Source: Oscillospiraceae bacterium
GTDB lineage: Bacteria > Bacillota > Clostridia > Oscillospirales > Oscillospiraceae
Direction: 5' to 3'
Assembly (NCBI GenBank): GCA_015068455.1
Contig: SVKO01000002.1
Span: forward strand, 124,001-188,000
Length of the DNA: 64,000 nucleotides
Shown here: positions 1 through 16,011 of the stretch, piece after piece
Position numbering within the stretch: the first letter of the stretch is position 1
How the letters are laid out: every line of letters starts with the position of its first letter
Notes under the pieces: model-generated
Seen by the model: the letters and a program-made list of their open reading frames with translations, nothing else
Database searches by the model: none
What the model was told of the DNA's origin: nothing
Position numbers and translations under genes: made by a program

Positions 1-59
1 CGGGCTATCGAGGGCGTCGGCCCCTGCGGGAGCGGCGGAAGCGTATACCTTTCCGCATT

Positions 60-485
60 TTACAGATTGATAAACACCAGCCCCACCAGGCAGATGCCCA
101 CGCCCACGAGCTTGGTCCATGTGACGTGCTCGCGGTAAAGCAGCGCGCCGACGATCACCAGGGCCACCGCCAGAATGGAGCTCTGCACCAGGGCGGCGCG
201 GCTGACCTGCCAGCCCGCCCGGTAGGCATAGAGGAAGCCCACCTCCAGGCCGACGATCACGATGCCCAGCACGAGGGGCGCCCAGTTGAGCTGGCGGTAC
301 TCCCGCAGGAGATTGCCCCCGCGGTGCAGGAGGAAGAACAGCGCCCCGGACACCACCGCGCCCACCAGATAGGTGACGGTCAGGGAGGCGAGGGGATCCA
401 TCCCCTTCGGCGCGGATTTTGCACAGATCTGATAGACGATGTTGGAAATCACGACCAGGGCGATGGGCCAGATATAGGAAAACAT
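60..485 (-). CDS. small EamA/DMT-type transporter
   Basis: A 141-residue, very hydrophobic protein with about four membrane-spanning stretches, the size of a half-length drug/metabolite transporter (EamA or EmrE-like) that would act as a dimer in the cytoplasmic membrane. The substrate cannot be told. The ATG at 485 has a good AGGAGG ribosome-binding site just upstream, on the minus strand near 492-497. The gene stands alone, divergent from rpoB, behind its own promoter (674-702) and a leader of about 180 bases that contains two hairpins followed by T runs. This suggests transcription attenuation. The family call is firm; the function is not. Confidence 0.75.
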   Translation of the reverse strand: MFSYIWPIALVVISNIVYQICAKSAPKGMDPLASLTVTYLVGAVVSGALFFLLHRGGNLLREYRQLNWAPLVLGIVIVGLEVGFLYAYRAGWQVSRAALVQSSILAVALVIVGALLYREHVTWTKLVGVGICLVGLVFINL

Positions 486-502
486 AAAAAACCTCCTGAA
501 AA

Positions 503-530
503 CAAAAAAGCGCCAGACGTTTCGCCTGAC
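503..530 (-). terminator. attenuator-like hairpin before the transporter
   Basis: Read on the minus strand, an eight-pair stem (with some G-U pairs) and a three-base loop is followed by GC and a run of six T, only about 10 bases before the ribosome-binding site of the transporter gene. It lies between that gene's promoter and its start codon, so it is better read as a conditional terminator than as the end of another gene. Confidence 0.5.
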
Positions 531-565
531 TGCCGGTAGGTGCGCACCCGATGGTATGTTTTTTG

Positions 566-586
566 GAAAAACGGGAAAATCTCCCG
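566..586 (-). terminator. second hairpin with T run in the transporter leader
   Basis: On the minus strand a stem of five or six pairs (CGGGA/TTCCCG) is directly followed by five T. Together with the hairpin at 503-530 it gives two possible termination points in one leader. No known riboswitch class could be assigned by eye. Confidence 0.4.
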
Positions 587-594
587 GGAAAGCC

Positions 595-623
595 TTGACT
601 TTCCATCAAAAAAATGATAAGAT
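595..623 (+). promoter_or_regulatory. sigma-A promoter of rpoBC
   Basis: TTGACT (595-600), a 17-base spacer and TAAGAT (618-623). It lies about 150 bases before the rpoB start, which gives rpoBC a promoter of their own, as expected since they are separated from rplJL here. Confidence 0.7.
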
Positions 624-673
624 GTAAGTCCATGCTGCGGCTATCGCTGCGCATTTTCCTCCACCTTGACTGC

Positions 674-702
674 ATTTTATCAGATCGCACCAAATCTGTC
701 AA
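674..702 (-). promoter_or_regulatory. sigma-A promoter of the small transporter
   Basis: On the minus strand, TTGACA (702-697), a 17-base spacer and TAAAAT (679-674). Its transcript would run back through the rpoB promoter, so the two divergent transcripts overlap by roughly 40 bases at their 5' ends. Confidence 0.65.
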
Positions 703-774
703 GGGGAGCTGAACAAATTGTAACAACTTACCCTGGCGTGTCAAAATAGATCCGATGATCGGAGAAAGGCTGTG

Positions 775-4488
<3,714 letters not shown>

Positions 4489-4502
4489 GGAGGAGTAATA
4501 CG

Positions 4503-8225
<3,723 letters not shown>

Positions 8226-8233
8226 TTCCAACG

Positions 8234-8267
8234 AAAAAAGCAGGCCGCTTACGCGGCCTGCTTTTTG
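8234..8267 (+). terminator. rpoBC terminator
   Basis: GCAGGCCGC, loop TTAC, GCGGCCTGC, followed by five T and preceded by six A, nine bases after the rpoC stop codon. Confidence 0.9.
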
Positions 8268-8326
8268 TTATGAAAAAAACGGGGAACAGCGGATTGACGC
8301 GGAGAATAATCGTATAAAATGCGGCC

Positions 8327-8355
8327 TTGCGTCCGCGCCGGATCTTTAGTATCAT
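8327..8355 (+). promoter_or_regulatory. promoter of the DUF554 gene
   Basis: TTGCGT (8327-8332), a 17-base spacer and TATCAT (8350-8355), about 30 bases before the start codon. Confidence 0.5.
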
Positions 8356-8386
8356 ATGCATTAGAAATAAACCCGGGAGGTAGCGT

Positions 8387-9085
8387 ATGATCGGCGTATT
8401 TGTAAATGTGGCGACGGTGCTGCTGGGCAGCGCCGTGGGTCTTCTTTTCCGCAAGGGCATCCCCGAGCGGATCTCCAAAGCTCTGATGCTGGCCATCGGC
8501 ATGTGCACCATCTACATCGGCATCGACGGCGCCCTGGAGGGGAGCAAAACCATCGTTCTGATCCTTTCCATGGTGTTCGGCACGCTGATCGGCACCCTCA
8601 TCGATATCGATGACAAGATCAACCGGATCGGCCTGTTCATTGAGAAAAAGATGAAGCGGGGCGACGACCACAGCTCCATTGCCGAGGGCTTCATGACCGC
8701 CAGTCTCCTGTTCTGCGTGGGCGCCATGACCATCGTGGGATCCCTGAACGCGGGACTGACGGGGGACAACACCCTGCTTTTCACCAAGTCCATCCTGGAT
8801 CTCATCTCCTCCTGCCTGCTGGCCAGCACTCTGGGGATCGGCGTCATGTTCGCCGCCATCTTCGTCCTGGTGGTGCAGGGGGGTCTGGTGCTGCTGGCGG
8901 GCCTTATGCAGAATGTGCTGACCGATCAAGCCTTAATTGCTGAAATTACCTGCGCCGGCAGCGTAATGATCATCGCCCTGGGCCTCAATCTGCTAGGCAT
9001 CACAAAGCTCAAGGTGGCCAATTTCCTGCCCGCCCTGCTGCTGGTACCCCTGTTCTACAAGCTCTGGATGCTCCTGCCCATCTGA
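8387..9085 (+). CDS. DUF554 family membrane protein
   Basis: A 232-residue integral membrane protein of the DUF554 family (like Bacillus YdfK), with about seven hydrophobic segments and the typical opening MIGVFVNVATVLLGSAVG. Its molecular role is unknown. The start has GGGAGG close upstream. An EamA transporter follows after eight bases and is probably cotranscribed. Confidence 0.85.
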   Translation: MIGVFVNVATVLLGSAVGLLFRKGIPERISKALMLAIGMCTIYIGIDGALEGSKTIVLILSMVFGTLIGTLIDIDDKINRIGLFIEKKMKRGDDHSSIAEGFMTASLLFCVGAMTIVGSLNAGLTGDNTLLFTKSILDLISSCLLASTLGIGVMFAAIFVLVVQGGLVLLAGLMQNVLTDQALIAEITCAGSVMIIALGLNLLGITKLKVANFLPALLLVPLFYKLWMLLPI

Positions 9086-9093
9086 TTCCGGAC

Positions 9094-9954
9094 ATGAAAA
9101 AGAAGCTCGTCCCGTTTCTGCTGATCGTGCTGCAGAGCCTGCTTTACGGCTTCGGGGATCCGATTTCCAAGTCCGCCTACGAACTCGTGCCGGTGTGCTC
9201 CCTTCTGAGCGTGCGATATTTGATCGCGTTTGTTTTCCTGCTGGCAATTGCGGGCAGGAGCACCCTGGCGGAGCTGCGGCGGACCCGAGCCTGGATCCTG
9301 CCAAGCGTCCTGATCAGCCTTTCCTATCTGCTCAGCAATCTTGCCCTGAAGCTGACGGCGGCCACCAGCGTGGCCTTCCTTCGTTCCCTGGCCACGATTC
9401 TGACGCCGGTGCTGGCTTTTGTGCTGTTCCGCAGGAAATACGGCTGGCGGCATTTCCTCATTGGCACCCTGTCCGTGGTGGGCCTGTTCCTGCTGTGCTC
9501 GTTCGGCGGCCTGTCCGGCTTCGGGGCAGGGGAGGTGCTTTCTCTGCTGGGCGCGCTGGCCATGGCCGGAGCCCTGCTGCTCGGAGAAAAAGCCATGACG
9601 GAGATGAGCGCCGCCGCCCTTGCCACTTTGCAGATCGGCGTTTCCGCCCTTGTTGCTCTGATCGCGGCGTTTGTGCTTGAGGGCGGGGTGCACGTCGAGG
9701 CCGCCACCATCCCGGTCTGGGGAATCATCTGCTACTTGGCCATCGCCTGCAGCGCCGCGGGATTTCTGCTCCAGAACGTGGCGCTTCGTTCCATTTCTGC
9801 AAAGAACGTGGCGCTGACGCAGTGCGTCTGTCCGATCATGACGGCGCTGTTTTCATTCCTCGTTCTGGGAGAGCGGCTTTCTGTCGTTGGATTTGCCGGC
9901 GCAGCGCTGATTATACTGTGCGTTTCTGCTGAAATTTTGTTAATCGATCCATAA
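9094..9954 (+). CDS. EamA family (DMT) transporter
   Basis: A 286-residue drug/metabolite-transporter family protein with about ten membrane segments in two similar halves, the full-length EamA arrangement. Late in the second half it has the family-typical stretch CPIMTALFSFLVLGERLS. The exported substrate is unknown. It begins eight bases after the DUF554 stop with no clear ribosome-binding site of its own, which suggests coupled translation. No strong terminator hairpin is seen before the next promoter at 9984. Confidence 0.85.
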   Translation: MKKKLVPFLLIVLQSLLYGFGDPISKSAYELVPVCSLLSVRYLIAFVFLLAIAGRSTLAELRRTRAWILPSVLISLSYLLSNLALKLTAATSVAFLRSLATILTPVLAFVLFRRKYGWRHFLIGTLSVVGLFLLCSFGGLSGFGAGEVLSLLGALAMAGALLLGEKAMTEMSAAALATLQIGVSALVALIAAFVLEGGVHVEAATIPVWGIICYLAIACSAAGFLLQNVALRSISAKNVALTQCVCPIMTALFSFLVLGERLSVVGFAGAALIILCVSAEILLIDP

Positions 9955-9983
9955 ATATTTATTAAAAACAAACAAAAATCAAC

Positions 9984-10012
9984 TTGACATGTTATCCATT
10001 TCCGTATATGAT
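9984..10012 (+). promoter_or_regulatory. near-consensus sigma-A promoter of the CAP-SLH gene
   Basis: TTGACA (9984-9989), a 17-base spacer and TATGAT (10007-10012), 30 bases before the start codon. Only one base departs from consensus, so expression is probably high. Confidence 0.8.
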
Positions 10013-10041
10013 ACCTATATAAGCATAGGGGAGGGAGCAAC

Positions 10042-11781
10042 ATGTCAGTCCGTCGATGTATGGCTGGTGTGAGGAAGGTGCGAAGACGCGCCGTAGCCCT
10101 CACTATGCTCTTTTCGCTGATTGTCCCGCGGATGATTCCGTCCGCTGGTGCGCAGCGGAGCGGTCCCTTGCGGTTTGCGACCAGCGGCGCGACCGATGCG
10201 CCCGAGCGGACTGCGCAGGAGCTGCACCGAAGATGGGATGCGATCACTGTGCCGTCCCACCGGTTTGACCGGGCGCCCAGCGTGCAAGCAACATATTGCC
10301 TCGGACAGCTTTCCGGGGATTTTATCCGGCAGAATCTGGAATGTGTGAACTTATTCCGGTATTCTGCCGGTTTGCCGTCTGTATCGGATTCTGCCGAGGA
10401 CAACCGCTCCGCCCAATACGGCGCCGTGCTCCTGGCCGGTATGAATACCCTGGATCATCACCCCGCCAGGCCGGCGGGCATGGACGCCGCCTTCTATCAA
10501 AAGGGATGCCAGGCCCTGGGCGCAGGGAACATCGGCTACCTGAAGTACGCCGGCGGCGCCTCGGAAAACAAAAAATGCGCCGAAGCGGTCCCGACGCTGA
10601 TCAGAAACTATATGAATGACACGGGGAGCTTCAACCGGTCCTGTTTGCCCCACAGGAGATGGCTTCTCTATCCCGGCCTGCAGACCGTGGGCGTCGGCTG
10701 CGCAGACAGCGCGGACGGGACGATGTACCAGGTCCTGAAAGTCCTGGGCACCCGGGGCGGCGTCGCCCGGGTCAGCTATGATTTTGTCGCCTGGCCGGCC
10801 TCCGGCGCGTTCCCGGCACAAATGCTCAGCCCCGGAGCGCCCTGGTCGGTGTCGCTGAATCCGGGCGTATTCGAGATCCCGTCCCGGGCGGATCTGACCG
10901 TGACGATCACCCGGGGGGACGGCAGGGCCTGGAGACTTGACGCATCCGCCTCTGCGTGCAGCGCCGACGCCCGGTTCCTGCTGGTGGATGAACAGCGTTA
11001 CGGGCTGAACAACTGTATCCTGTTCGCCTTCGCGCCCGGGCAGACCGAACTGTACCGGGACGTGTACCGCGTGACGGTCGAGGGCTTGACCACACTGGAC
11101 GGGGATGCGGCGATGCTGGATTATGAGATCCGCTTCGTTGATATGGCGGAAAATGACTGTGATCCGGTGCAGCGGAATACGGGCCCGATGCCCGCAGAGG
11201 GCTGCGGGAAGGATCCATGCCCCAGCAGCCGGTTCACCGACGCCCCCGCCTGGGACAACTGGGCCCACAACGGCGTGGATTTTGTGCTGGAAAACGGGTA
11301 TTTCTCCGGGACAGGGGCCGACGCCTTCTCCCCGAAGGGCTGTATGACCCGGGCGATGATGGTCACGGTGCTGTGGCGCATCGCCGGAATGCCGGAGGCG
11401 GAGGGCGCCTGCGTCTTTGCCGATGTGCCGCAAAACGCCTATTTCAGCCGGGCCGTTCTCTGGGCCGGTCAGACAGGACTGGCCAACGGGATCTCCGCCG
11501 ATCGCTTCGGCCCGGATGTTCTTTTGACCAGAGCCCAGGCGGTGGCGCTGCTGTACCGCTTTTTTGCGCCCGAAGGCTCCGCCTCCGCCGACAGCCTGCG
11601 CGGCTTCGCCGACGCGAGTGCGGTGGGGAACTATGCCAGGGCCGCCTTCGGCTGGGCCGTTGAAAACGGCGTCGTCACCGGACAGCGCGACGCCGACGGC
11701 AGGCAATACCTGGCCCCGAACGACAGCATCACCCGGGAGCAGGCGGCGGCGCTCCTGATGCGGTGCATGACGGGGCTCTGA
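10042..11781 (+). CDS. secreted CAP-domain protein with C-terminal SLH repeats
   Basis: A 579-residue exported protein. A positively charged N terminus and hydrophobic stretch (about residues 1-37) form a signal peptide. Residues about 95-225 resemble the CAP/SCP-PR1 fold: the NLFRYSAGLP opening, the HH pair in LAGMNTLDHHP, and the late HRRWLLYPGLQTVGVG motif. A beta-rich stretch follows. From about residue 398 to the end there are three SLH repeats that bind secondary cell-wall polymer. The likely place is the cell surface; the activity of bacterial CAP proteins is mostly unknown. The ribosome-binding site GGGAGGGAG precedes ATG 10042. The gene points toward rplL and shares its terminator. 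Confidence 0.85.
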   Translation: MSVRRCMAGVRKVRRRAVALTMLFSLIVPRMIPSAGAQRSGPLRFATSGATDAPERTAQELHRRWDAITVPSHRFDRAPSVQATYCLGQLSGDFIRQNLECVNLFRYSAGLPSVSDSAEDNRSAQYGAVLLAGMNTLDHHPARPAGMDAAFYQKGCQALGAGNIGYLKYAGGASENKKCAEAVPTLIRNYMNDTGSFNRSCLPHRRWLLYPGLQTVGVGCADSADGTMYQVLKVLGTRGGVARVSYDFVAWPASGAFPAQMLSPGAPWSVSLNPGVFEIPSRADLTVTITRGDGRAWRLDASASACSADARFLLVDEQRYGLNNCILFAFAPGQTELYRDVYRVTVEGLTTLDGDAAMLDYEIRFVDMAENDCDPVQRNTGPMPAEGCGKDPCPSSRFTDAPAWDNWAHNGVDFVLENGYFSGTGADAFSPKGCMTRAMMVTVLWRIAGMPEAEGACVFADVPQNAYFSRAVLWAGQTGLANGISADRFGPDVLLTRAQAVALLYRFFAPEGSASADSLRGFADASAVGNYARAAFGWAVENGVVTGQRDADGRQYLAPNDSITREQAAALLMRCMTGL

Positions 11782-11794
11782 TCCGGAGCAAATA

Positions 11795-11829
11795 AAAGCA
11801 ACCCCGGGCCGTCGGCCCGGGGTTGCTTT
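11795..11829. terminator. bidirectional terminator between the CAP-SLH gene and rplL
   Basis: A perfect stem GCAACCCCGGGCC/GGCCCGGGGTTGC with loop GTC, flanked by A and T runs on the two sides. It serves two converging genes. Confidence 0.85.
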
Positions 11830-11843
11830 GCATAAGGGGTATC

Positions 11844-12215
11844 TTACTTGATCTCGACGGTGGCGCCGGCGGCCTTGAGATCCTCGGCGAGCTTCTCCGC
11901 ATCTTCCTTGGAGATGGCTTCCTTCAGGGTCTTGGGGCAGTTGTCGGCGATTTCCTTGGCTTCCTTCAGGCCGAGGCCGGTGGCAGCGCGGATGACCTTG
12001 ATGACGTTCAGCTTGGAAGCGCCAACGTCCTTCAGGATGACGTCGAATTCGGTCTTCTCTTCGGCTTCGGCAGCACCGCCGGCAGCGGGAGCGGCCACAG
12101 CGGCAGCAGCGGCGGAAACGCCGAAGGTCTCTTCCAGAGCATGGACGAGCTCAGACAGCTCGATAACGGTCAGAGCCTTGACTTCTTCGATCAGAGCAGC
12201 AATTTTTTCAGACAT
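11844..12215 (-). CDS. rplL: 50S ribosomal protein L7/L12
   Basis: The stalk protein of the large ribosomal subunit, which recruits translation factors. The 123 residues are standard length. An N-terminal dimerisation helix and an Ala/Gly-rich hinge (about 38-52) are followed by the conserved C-terminal domain with the segment [16 protein letters not shown]. It lies 41 bases after rplJ in one operon and is the last gene before a terminator; rpoB does not follow. Confidence 0.98.
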   Translation of the reverse strand: MSEKIAALIEEVKALTVIELSELVHALEETFGVSAAAAAVAAPAAGGAAEAEEKTEFDVILKDVGASKLNVIKVIRAATGLGLKEAKEIADNCPKTLKEAISKEDAEKLAEDLKAAGATVEIK

Positions 12216-12256
12216 TGTAATATCCTCCTAATTAGTATCGTTTCAAATGTGATGGA

Positions 12257-12790
12257 TCAAGCTTCCGCGGGAGCCTCTTCGGCAGCGGGAGCGCCGCCCT
12301 TGAGCTCGCAGATCTGGCTCAGAACAAAGGCCAGAGAGGAGATCGGGGCAAGGAAGGTACCAAGGACCTGTGCGACCAGCGCGTCCTTGGAGGGGAGTTC
12401 GCCGAAGCCCATGAGCTGATCAGCGCTCATGACGGAGCCTTCTACGAAGCCGCCCTTGATTTTGAGTACGTTCTTGTTCTTCTTGGCAAATTCGCTGATG
12501 ATACGGGCAGGGGCGATGGGATCGCCGGTGGTGCTTGCCAGGGAAGTGGTACCGTTGAGGATCTCGTCAAACTGGTTGTAGCCGGCGTTGTTGGCGGCGA
12601 ACCGGGTGAGCGTGTTCTTCACGACGGTGTATTCCACACCTGCCTCACGGAACTTCTTGCGCAGCTCCGTATCCTGTGCGACGGTGATGCCCTTGTAATC
12701 GACGAAGACGGCAGAGGTTGCATTCTGCAGCTTGTCGGCCAGAGCACTTACGATTGCCTTATTGCTTTCAAGAACCTTTGCATTGGGCAT
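12257..12790 (-). CDS. rplJ: 50S ribosomal protein L10
   Basis: The stalk base protein L10, 177 residues, which carries L7/L12 dimers on 23S rRNA. The N-terminal rRNA-binding domain includes FVDYKGITVAQDTELRK. The C-terminal helix binds L12, and the tail is Ala/Glu-rich. It is transcribed from the promoter at 12933-12961 through an L10 autoregulatory leader. The start codon has GGAGGTGA upstream. Confidence 0.98.
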   Translation of the reverse strand: MPNAKVLESNKAIVSALADKLQNATSAVFVDYKGITVAQDTELRKKFREAGVEYTVVKNTLTRFAANNAGYNQFDEILNGTTSLASTTGDPIAPARIISEFAKKNKNVLKIKGGFVEGSVMSADQLMGFGELPSKDALVAQVLGTFLAPISSLAFVLSQICELKGGAPAAEEAPAEA

Positions 12791-12808
12791 GTAGTGTTGT
12801 CACCTCCG

Positions 12809-12932
12809 AAAAATAAAATGTCCTCATGCCAAAGCACATGAGGACACAGATACTGTGGTACAATGTGTAACCTCGGCAGGAAGGGGAATCCCGTTACGAC
12901 TTTCGTCTCCTGCTGTCTTTGGCAGCTCGACT
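12809..12932 (-). promoter_or_regulatory. ribosomal protein L10 leader with attenuator
   Basis: Read on the minus strand, the conserved L10-binding elements appear in order: CTGCCAAAGACAGCAGGAG, then TAACGGGATTCC, then CCTGCCGAGGT. A terminator-like hairpin follows (12820-12845, GTCCTCATG/CATGAGGAC) with an ATTTTATTTTT tract. This matches the known Firmicutes L10 leader in which free L10 or L10-L12 promotes termination before rplJ. Confidence 0.9.
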
Positions 12933-12961
12933 ATAATAGCAAAAAGTGCAGGAAAAGTCAA
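12933..12961 (-). promoter_or_regulatory. sigma-A promoter of rplJL
   Basis: On the minus strand, TTGACT (12961-12956), a 17-base spacer and TATTAT (12938-12933), directly before the L10 leader. Confidence 0.8.
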
Positions 12962-13056
12962 GTACTTTTTGCTGAAACTTTCCCGAAAAGTACTGAAATA
13001 TGCGCATTTGCATCGCGGCGCCGCGTGCGGCTTTGCGTCGTTGGCCGCGAAGCACC

Positions 13057-13086
13057 TTGACAAAGGGCGGCCATGTGTGGTATAGT
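13057..13086 (+). promoter_or_regulatory. promoter of the Tp47-like SLH gene
   Basis: TTGACA (13057-13062), an 18-base spacer and TATAGT (13081-13086). It is about 280 bases before the start codon, so the transcript has a long leader. The space between this and the rplJL promoter (12962-13056) shows nothing further. Confidence 0.65.
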
Positions 13087-13092
13087 TAGCCT

Positions 13093-13350
13093 GCACTAAC
13101 CGAAGGGCGATGAGAAGTCTGACCAATCTGCGATTACCGGGAAATGGAGCCGTGCATATAACGAATGGGCTTTGCCTGTGGTCCATACATAACCGGAGGC
13201 TTCCTCCGATACGGGGCGACCCGGATGGACGATAAAAGACCCCGGCATACGCCGGGGCCCGGGAGCTGCATGGGGATTCTGGTTGGAGCCCTGCCCCATA
13301 CTGCCTCTCTTATGCTACCTGACAGCAAACCAAAAGTCAACGATATTACA
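13093..13350 (+). promoter_or_regulatory. long structured 5' leader, class not recognised
   Basis: The leader of the next gene can fold into several perfect hairpins. An outer stem (13181-13186 with 13225-13230) encloses CGGAGG-CTT-CCTCCG (13194-13208) and CGGG-GCGA-CCCG (13212-13223, a GNRA tetraloop), which makes a three-way junction. CCCCGGC-ATAC-GCCGGGG (13240-13257) follows, then ATGGGG/CCCCAT (13270-13299). None is followed by a T run, so it is not a plain terminator. No known riboswitch family was recognised. Confidence 0.45.
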
Positions 13351-13364
13351 ACAGGAGAAATACA

Positions 13365-15986
13365 ATGACCGAAAAAAGAACAACGTCGACCCGCATGACG
13401 GCATTTTTGCTGGCGCTTGCGCTGGTTCTTGCGCTGGCGCTGGCCCAGATGCCCGCGGTGCTGGCTGACGAGCCTGTTTATGTTCTCATGAACATTCCCT
13501 ATGATGAATTCTACGCAGCGGAATTGGGGGCGGACGACGCGCCCGTTGACGCTGTTACATCCGCGACCTTCAATAAACCCCGCACGGGGACCCTTGCCGG
13601 CGGCTCTTATCACGTCAACGCCGACGGCAGTGATATTACAGGCGTGATCTATCCGGTGCTTGTCACCGACAAGGCCGTTCTGGCCGATCTTACGGAGATC
13701 ACCGACGCTTCCAGCGTTGAAATCACCGTAACCAACAGAGGAAATACCTCCACCACGACATACGCGGGGAAAGACGCGCTCTTTGAGGCGCCCAGCCACG
13801 CCTATTACAGGCTCACGGAGGTCCCCGCCCGGTACAAGACCCTCTCTGTGGAGGAAAGCGGCAGCTTTTCCTTCTCCGCTGTCTCCGGCGAAGCGACGGC
13901 GGTGGACGGGGTCACGGCAAATGCCAGCTATTATACCCACCATAACAACTATGTGGAAATTGCCCTCAGCGGCCTTTCGTTCGAAGAAAACGTCAGCGGC
14001 GCCGTTGCGACCCTCGCCGACGGTTCCCGGATCGGCCTGAAGCATATCGAAGGGATCTGGCGAAAGACGCAGATCGGCTGGGCCGCGCCGGATCAGATCG
14101 CCGGGAAACGCATTCAGAACGTCACGTTCATCACGCCCGAAAACGTCTACTCCTGCGATGTGGACATCACGGTCAAGCAGGCGCTCGGAGAGGTGACGGC
14201 GGCGTTCCGGGACGCGAATACGATCATCGTAACGGGCCTGCCTGAGGATATGAAAAATCCCGTCGCCACGGTAAAGACCTCCGTGGGCAGAGGCGAGGAG
14301 GCGACGGTGATTGCCGACGGCGTCGCCGTGACGGACGGCAGCATCGTTACGACGATTCCGGCCTGCGAAAAAGCGGCGGACGGCGGCACCGAGCCGCAGC
14401 CCTATGCAATCAGCATTACCAGCGACAATTACGCAGACGTCAATATTACGGCGGAATTCGATCTGTCCGAAGGAGAAGGATTCCTTGCGCAGATCATCGG
14501 CGATTATCGGCCGCTGTTCGAAGGGGCGACCTTAAACAGGGAATATGATCACTATTGGCACGATTACGCGGCTGCCGTGGTGGGAGCGACCGCTGCGGAT
14601 GATGCCGTCGCCAATATCAAGGCTTCCATAAACGCACAGGGCTATGGCGCCCAGGCCGACGCGCCGAACTTTTTCTGCGGCTTCGCGGGCGGCGTAACGG
14701 CGATCACCTTTGGCGGCGAGGACGGAAAAACCGTCACTTATACAAAAGAGGACGGCAGCAGCACTGTGATCCACTATACGTTTGTGAAGGAAGCCTCCGC
14801 CACGGGAATTTACGCAGGCTTCGAAATGGCGATGGACGGCTACCTGTATGAGGCGCAGGAAGCGGATGCGGGTATGTTCAAGTACCTGCTGATGTTCCCT
14901 GATACGCCGGATACGACGTTCCATCTGGAGTTCCGCTACGGTGAAACGGAGGCGGACGTCTGCAGCCTTCTGGAGGGCCCCTGCGGCTGCTGGGTCGGCG
15001 CCGCCATTGCGGCCTCCGCTTTGACCGAAGAGGATGAGGACACGCTCCAGAAGGTGATATCCCTCTTTGTCGTGGAAAACCTGGCAGAGATGATCAATGA
15101 TGAAACGGAAGCCCAGCGCGCCGGGCTGGTGGGAACCTGGGACTGCGACTTCTCCGCATTTCCCCAGTATGGCAGCGCCCAAATGTATATCGTGCTGTCC
15201 GCCAACGGCGATGGGAAAACCTATGCGGACTTTACGGGCAGCGGCAGCATGGCGCTGACCGCCGAATATACGTTCTTTGCTTACGATGCCGACGATTCGG
15301 ACGGGAAGGACAGCGGCACCTATATTGCCCTCAATCCCGCCGAAGAAACCGTCACCCCGGGATATTATGAAATCACAGCGGTGAACGGCAGAAAAGCCCT
15401 GGTGTTCACGTCGAACGAAGGTGTGATCACGTACCTTTCCCGGACGGAACAGCGGTTCGAGGATGTCACGGATGAAAATGCGTACTATTACGACGCCGTG
15501 TACTGGGCGGTCGGCAGCGGCATCACGAAGGGGACCGGAGAAACCGCCTTCTCGCCCAATGCGAACTGCACCCGCGCGCAGATGGTGACCTTCCTCTGGC
15601 GTGCCGCGGGCATGCCGGAACCGACGGCGGCGGATCTTACCTTTGATGATGTGTCGCAGAGCGCCTACTACTATAAGGCCGTGCTGTGGGCGGCGGAGAA
15701 CGGCATCACGCGCGGCACCGGTGATACGACCTTCTCTCCCGACGCGAACTGCACCCGCGCGCAGACGGTGACCTTCCTCTGGCGGGCCGCAGGAGAGCCG
15801 GAACCGACAGCGGCGGATCTGCACTTTAAAGATGTGGCGCCCGGCGCCTATTACGGTAAGGCTGTGCTGTGGGCCGCGGAGAACGATATCACGCGCGGCA
15901 CCGGCGACACGACCTTCAGCCCGGAGGCACACTGCCTCCGCGCGCAGATCGTGACCTTCCTCCACCGCGCTTACGGCGGCAAATAA
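13365..15986 (+). CDS. secreted Tp47-like protein with C-terminal SLH repeats
   Basis: An 873-residue exported protein with a signal peptide (about residues 1-35, ending ...AVLADE). The first part (about 36-260) resembles the N-terminal domain of the Treponema Tp47 lipoprotein family: the opening IPYDEFYAAELG, then VDAVTSATF, then a beta-rich region. This resemblance is by eye and moderate. The middle (about 270-690) is unrecognised; part of it, near 580-690, looks like a lipocalin-type beta barrel. Three SLH repeats fill about 698-873 for wall anchoring. The ribosome-binding site AGGAGA precedes ATG 13365. The gene sits alone, pointing against the ribosomal operons on both sides. Confidence 0.7.
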   Translation: MTEKRTTSTRMTAFLLALALVLALALAQMPAVLADEPVYVLMNIPYDEFYAAELGADDAPVDAVTSATFNKPRTGTLAGGSYHVNADGSDITGVIYPVLVTDKAVLADLTEITDASSVEITVTNRGNTSTTTYAGKDALFEAPSHAYYRLTEVPARYKTLSVEESGSFSFSAVSGEATAVDGVTANASYYTHHNNYVEIALSGLSFEENVSGAVATLADGSRIGLKHIEGIWRKTQIGWAAPDQIAGKRIQNVTFITPENVYSCDVDITVKQALGEVTAAFRDANTIIVTGLPEDMKNPVATVKTSVGRGEEATVIADGVAVTDGSIVTTIPACEKAADGGTEPQPYAISITSDNYADVNITAEFDLSEGEGFLAQIIGDYRPLFEGATLNREYDHYWHDYAAAVVGATAADDAVANIKASINAQGYGAQADAPNFFCGFAGGVTAITFGGEDGKTVTYTKEDGSSTVIHYTFVKEASATGIYAGFEMAMDGYLYEAQEADAGMFKYLLMFPDTPDTTFHLEFRYGETEADVCSLLEGPCGCWVGAAIAASALTEEDEDTLQKVISLFVVENLAEMINDETEAQRAGLVGTWDCDFSAFPQYGSAQMYIVLSANGDGKTYADFTGSGSMALTAEYTFFAYDADDSDGKDSGTYIALNPAEETVTPGYYEITAVNGRKALVFTSNEGVITYLSRTEQRFEDVTDENAYYYDAVYWAVGSGITKGTGETAFSPNANCTRAQMVTFLWRAAGMPEPTAADLTFDDVSQSAYYYKAVLWAAENGITRGTGDTTFSPDANCTRAQTVTFLWRAAGEPEPTAADLHFKDVAPGAYYGKAVLWAAENDITRGTGDTTFSPEAHCLRAQIVTFLHRAYGGK

Positions 15987-16011
15987 AAACCCGTAATCAA
16001 CGAAATAAAAC

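Noticed and set aside
553-590. Guanidine-I (ykkC) riboswitch suggested by CCCGGGAGA in the transporter leader
   Set aside because: Only this short piece resembles the class. The conserved 5' part and the rest of the 3' part were not found.
11823-12419. Plus-strand open frame of 198 codons across rplL and rplJ
   Set aside because: It is the antisense of two certain ribosomal genes and the product is low-complexity.
13105-13150. CGATGAG...GAAA stretch that recalls a hammerhead ribozyme core
   Set aside because: The required CTGATGA is not present (the position before GATGA differs) and the flanking stems do not pair as needed.
13134-14045. A 303-codon minus-strand frame over the leader and start of the Tp47-like gene
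   Set aside because: It has no clear ribosome-binding site, its product has no recognisable domain, and the plus-strand gene has a promoter, ribosome-binding site and signal peptide.
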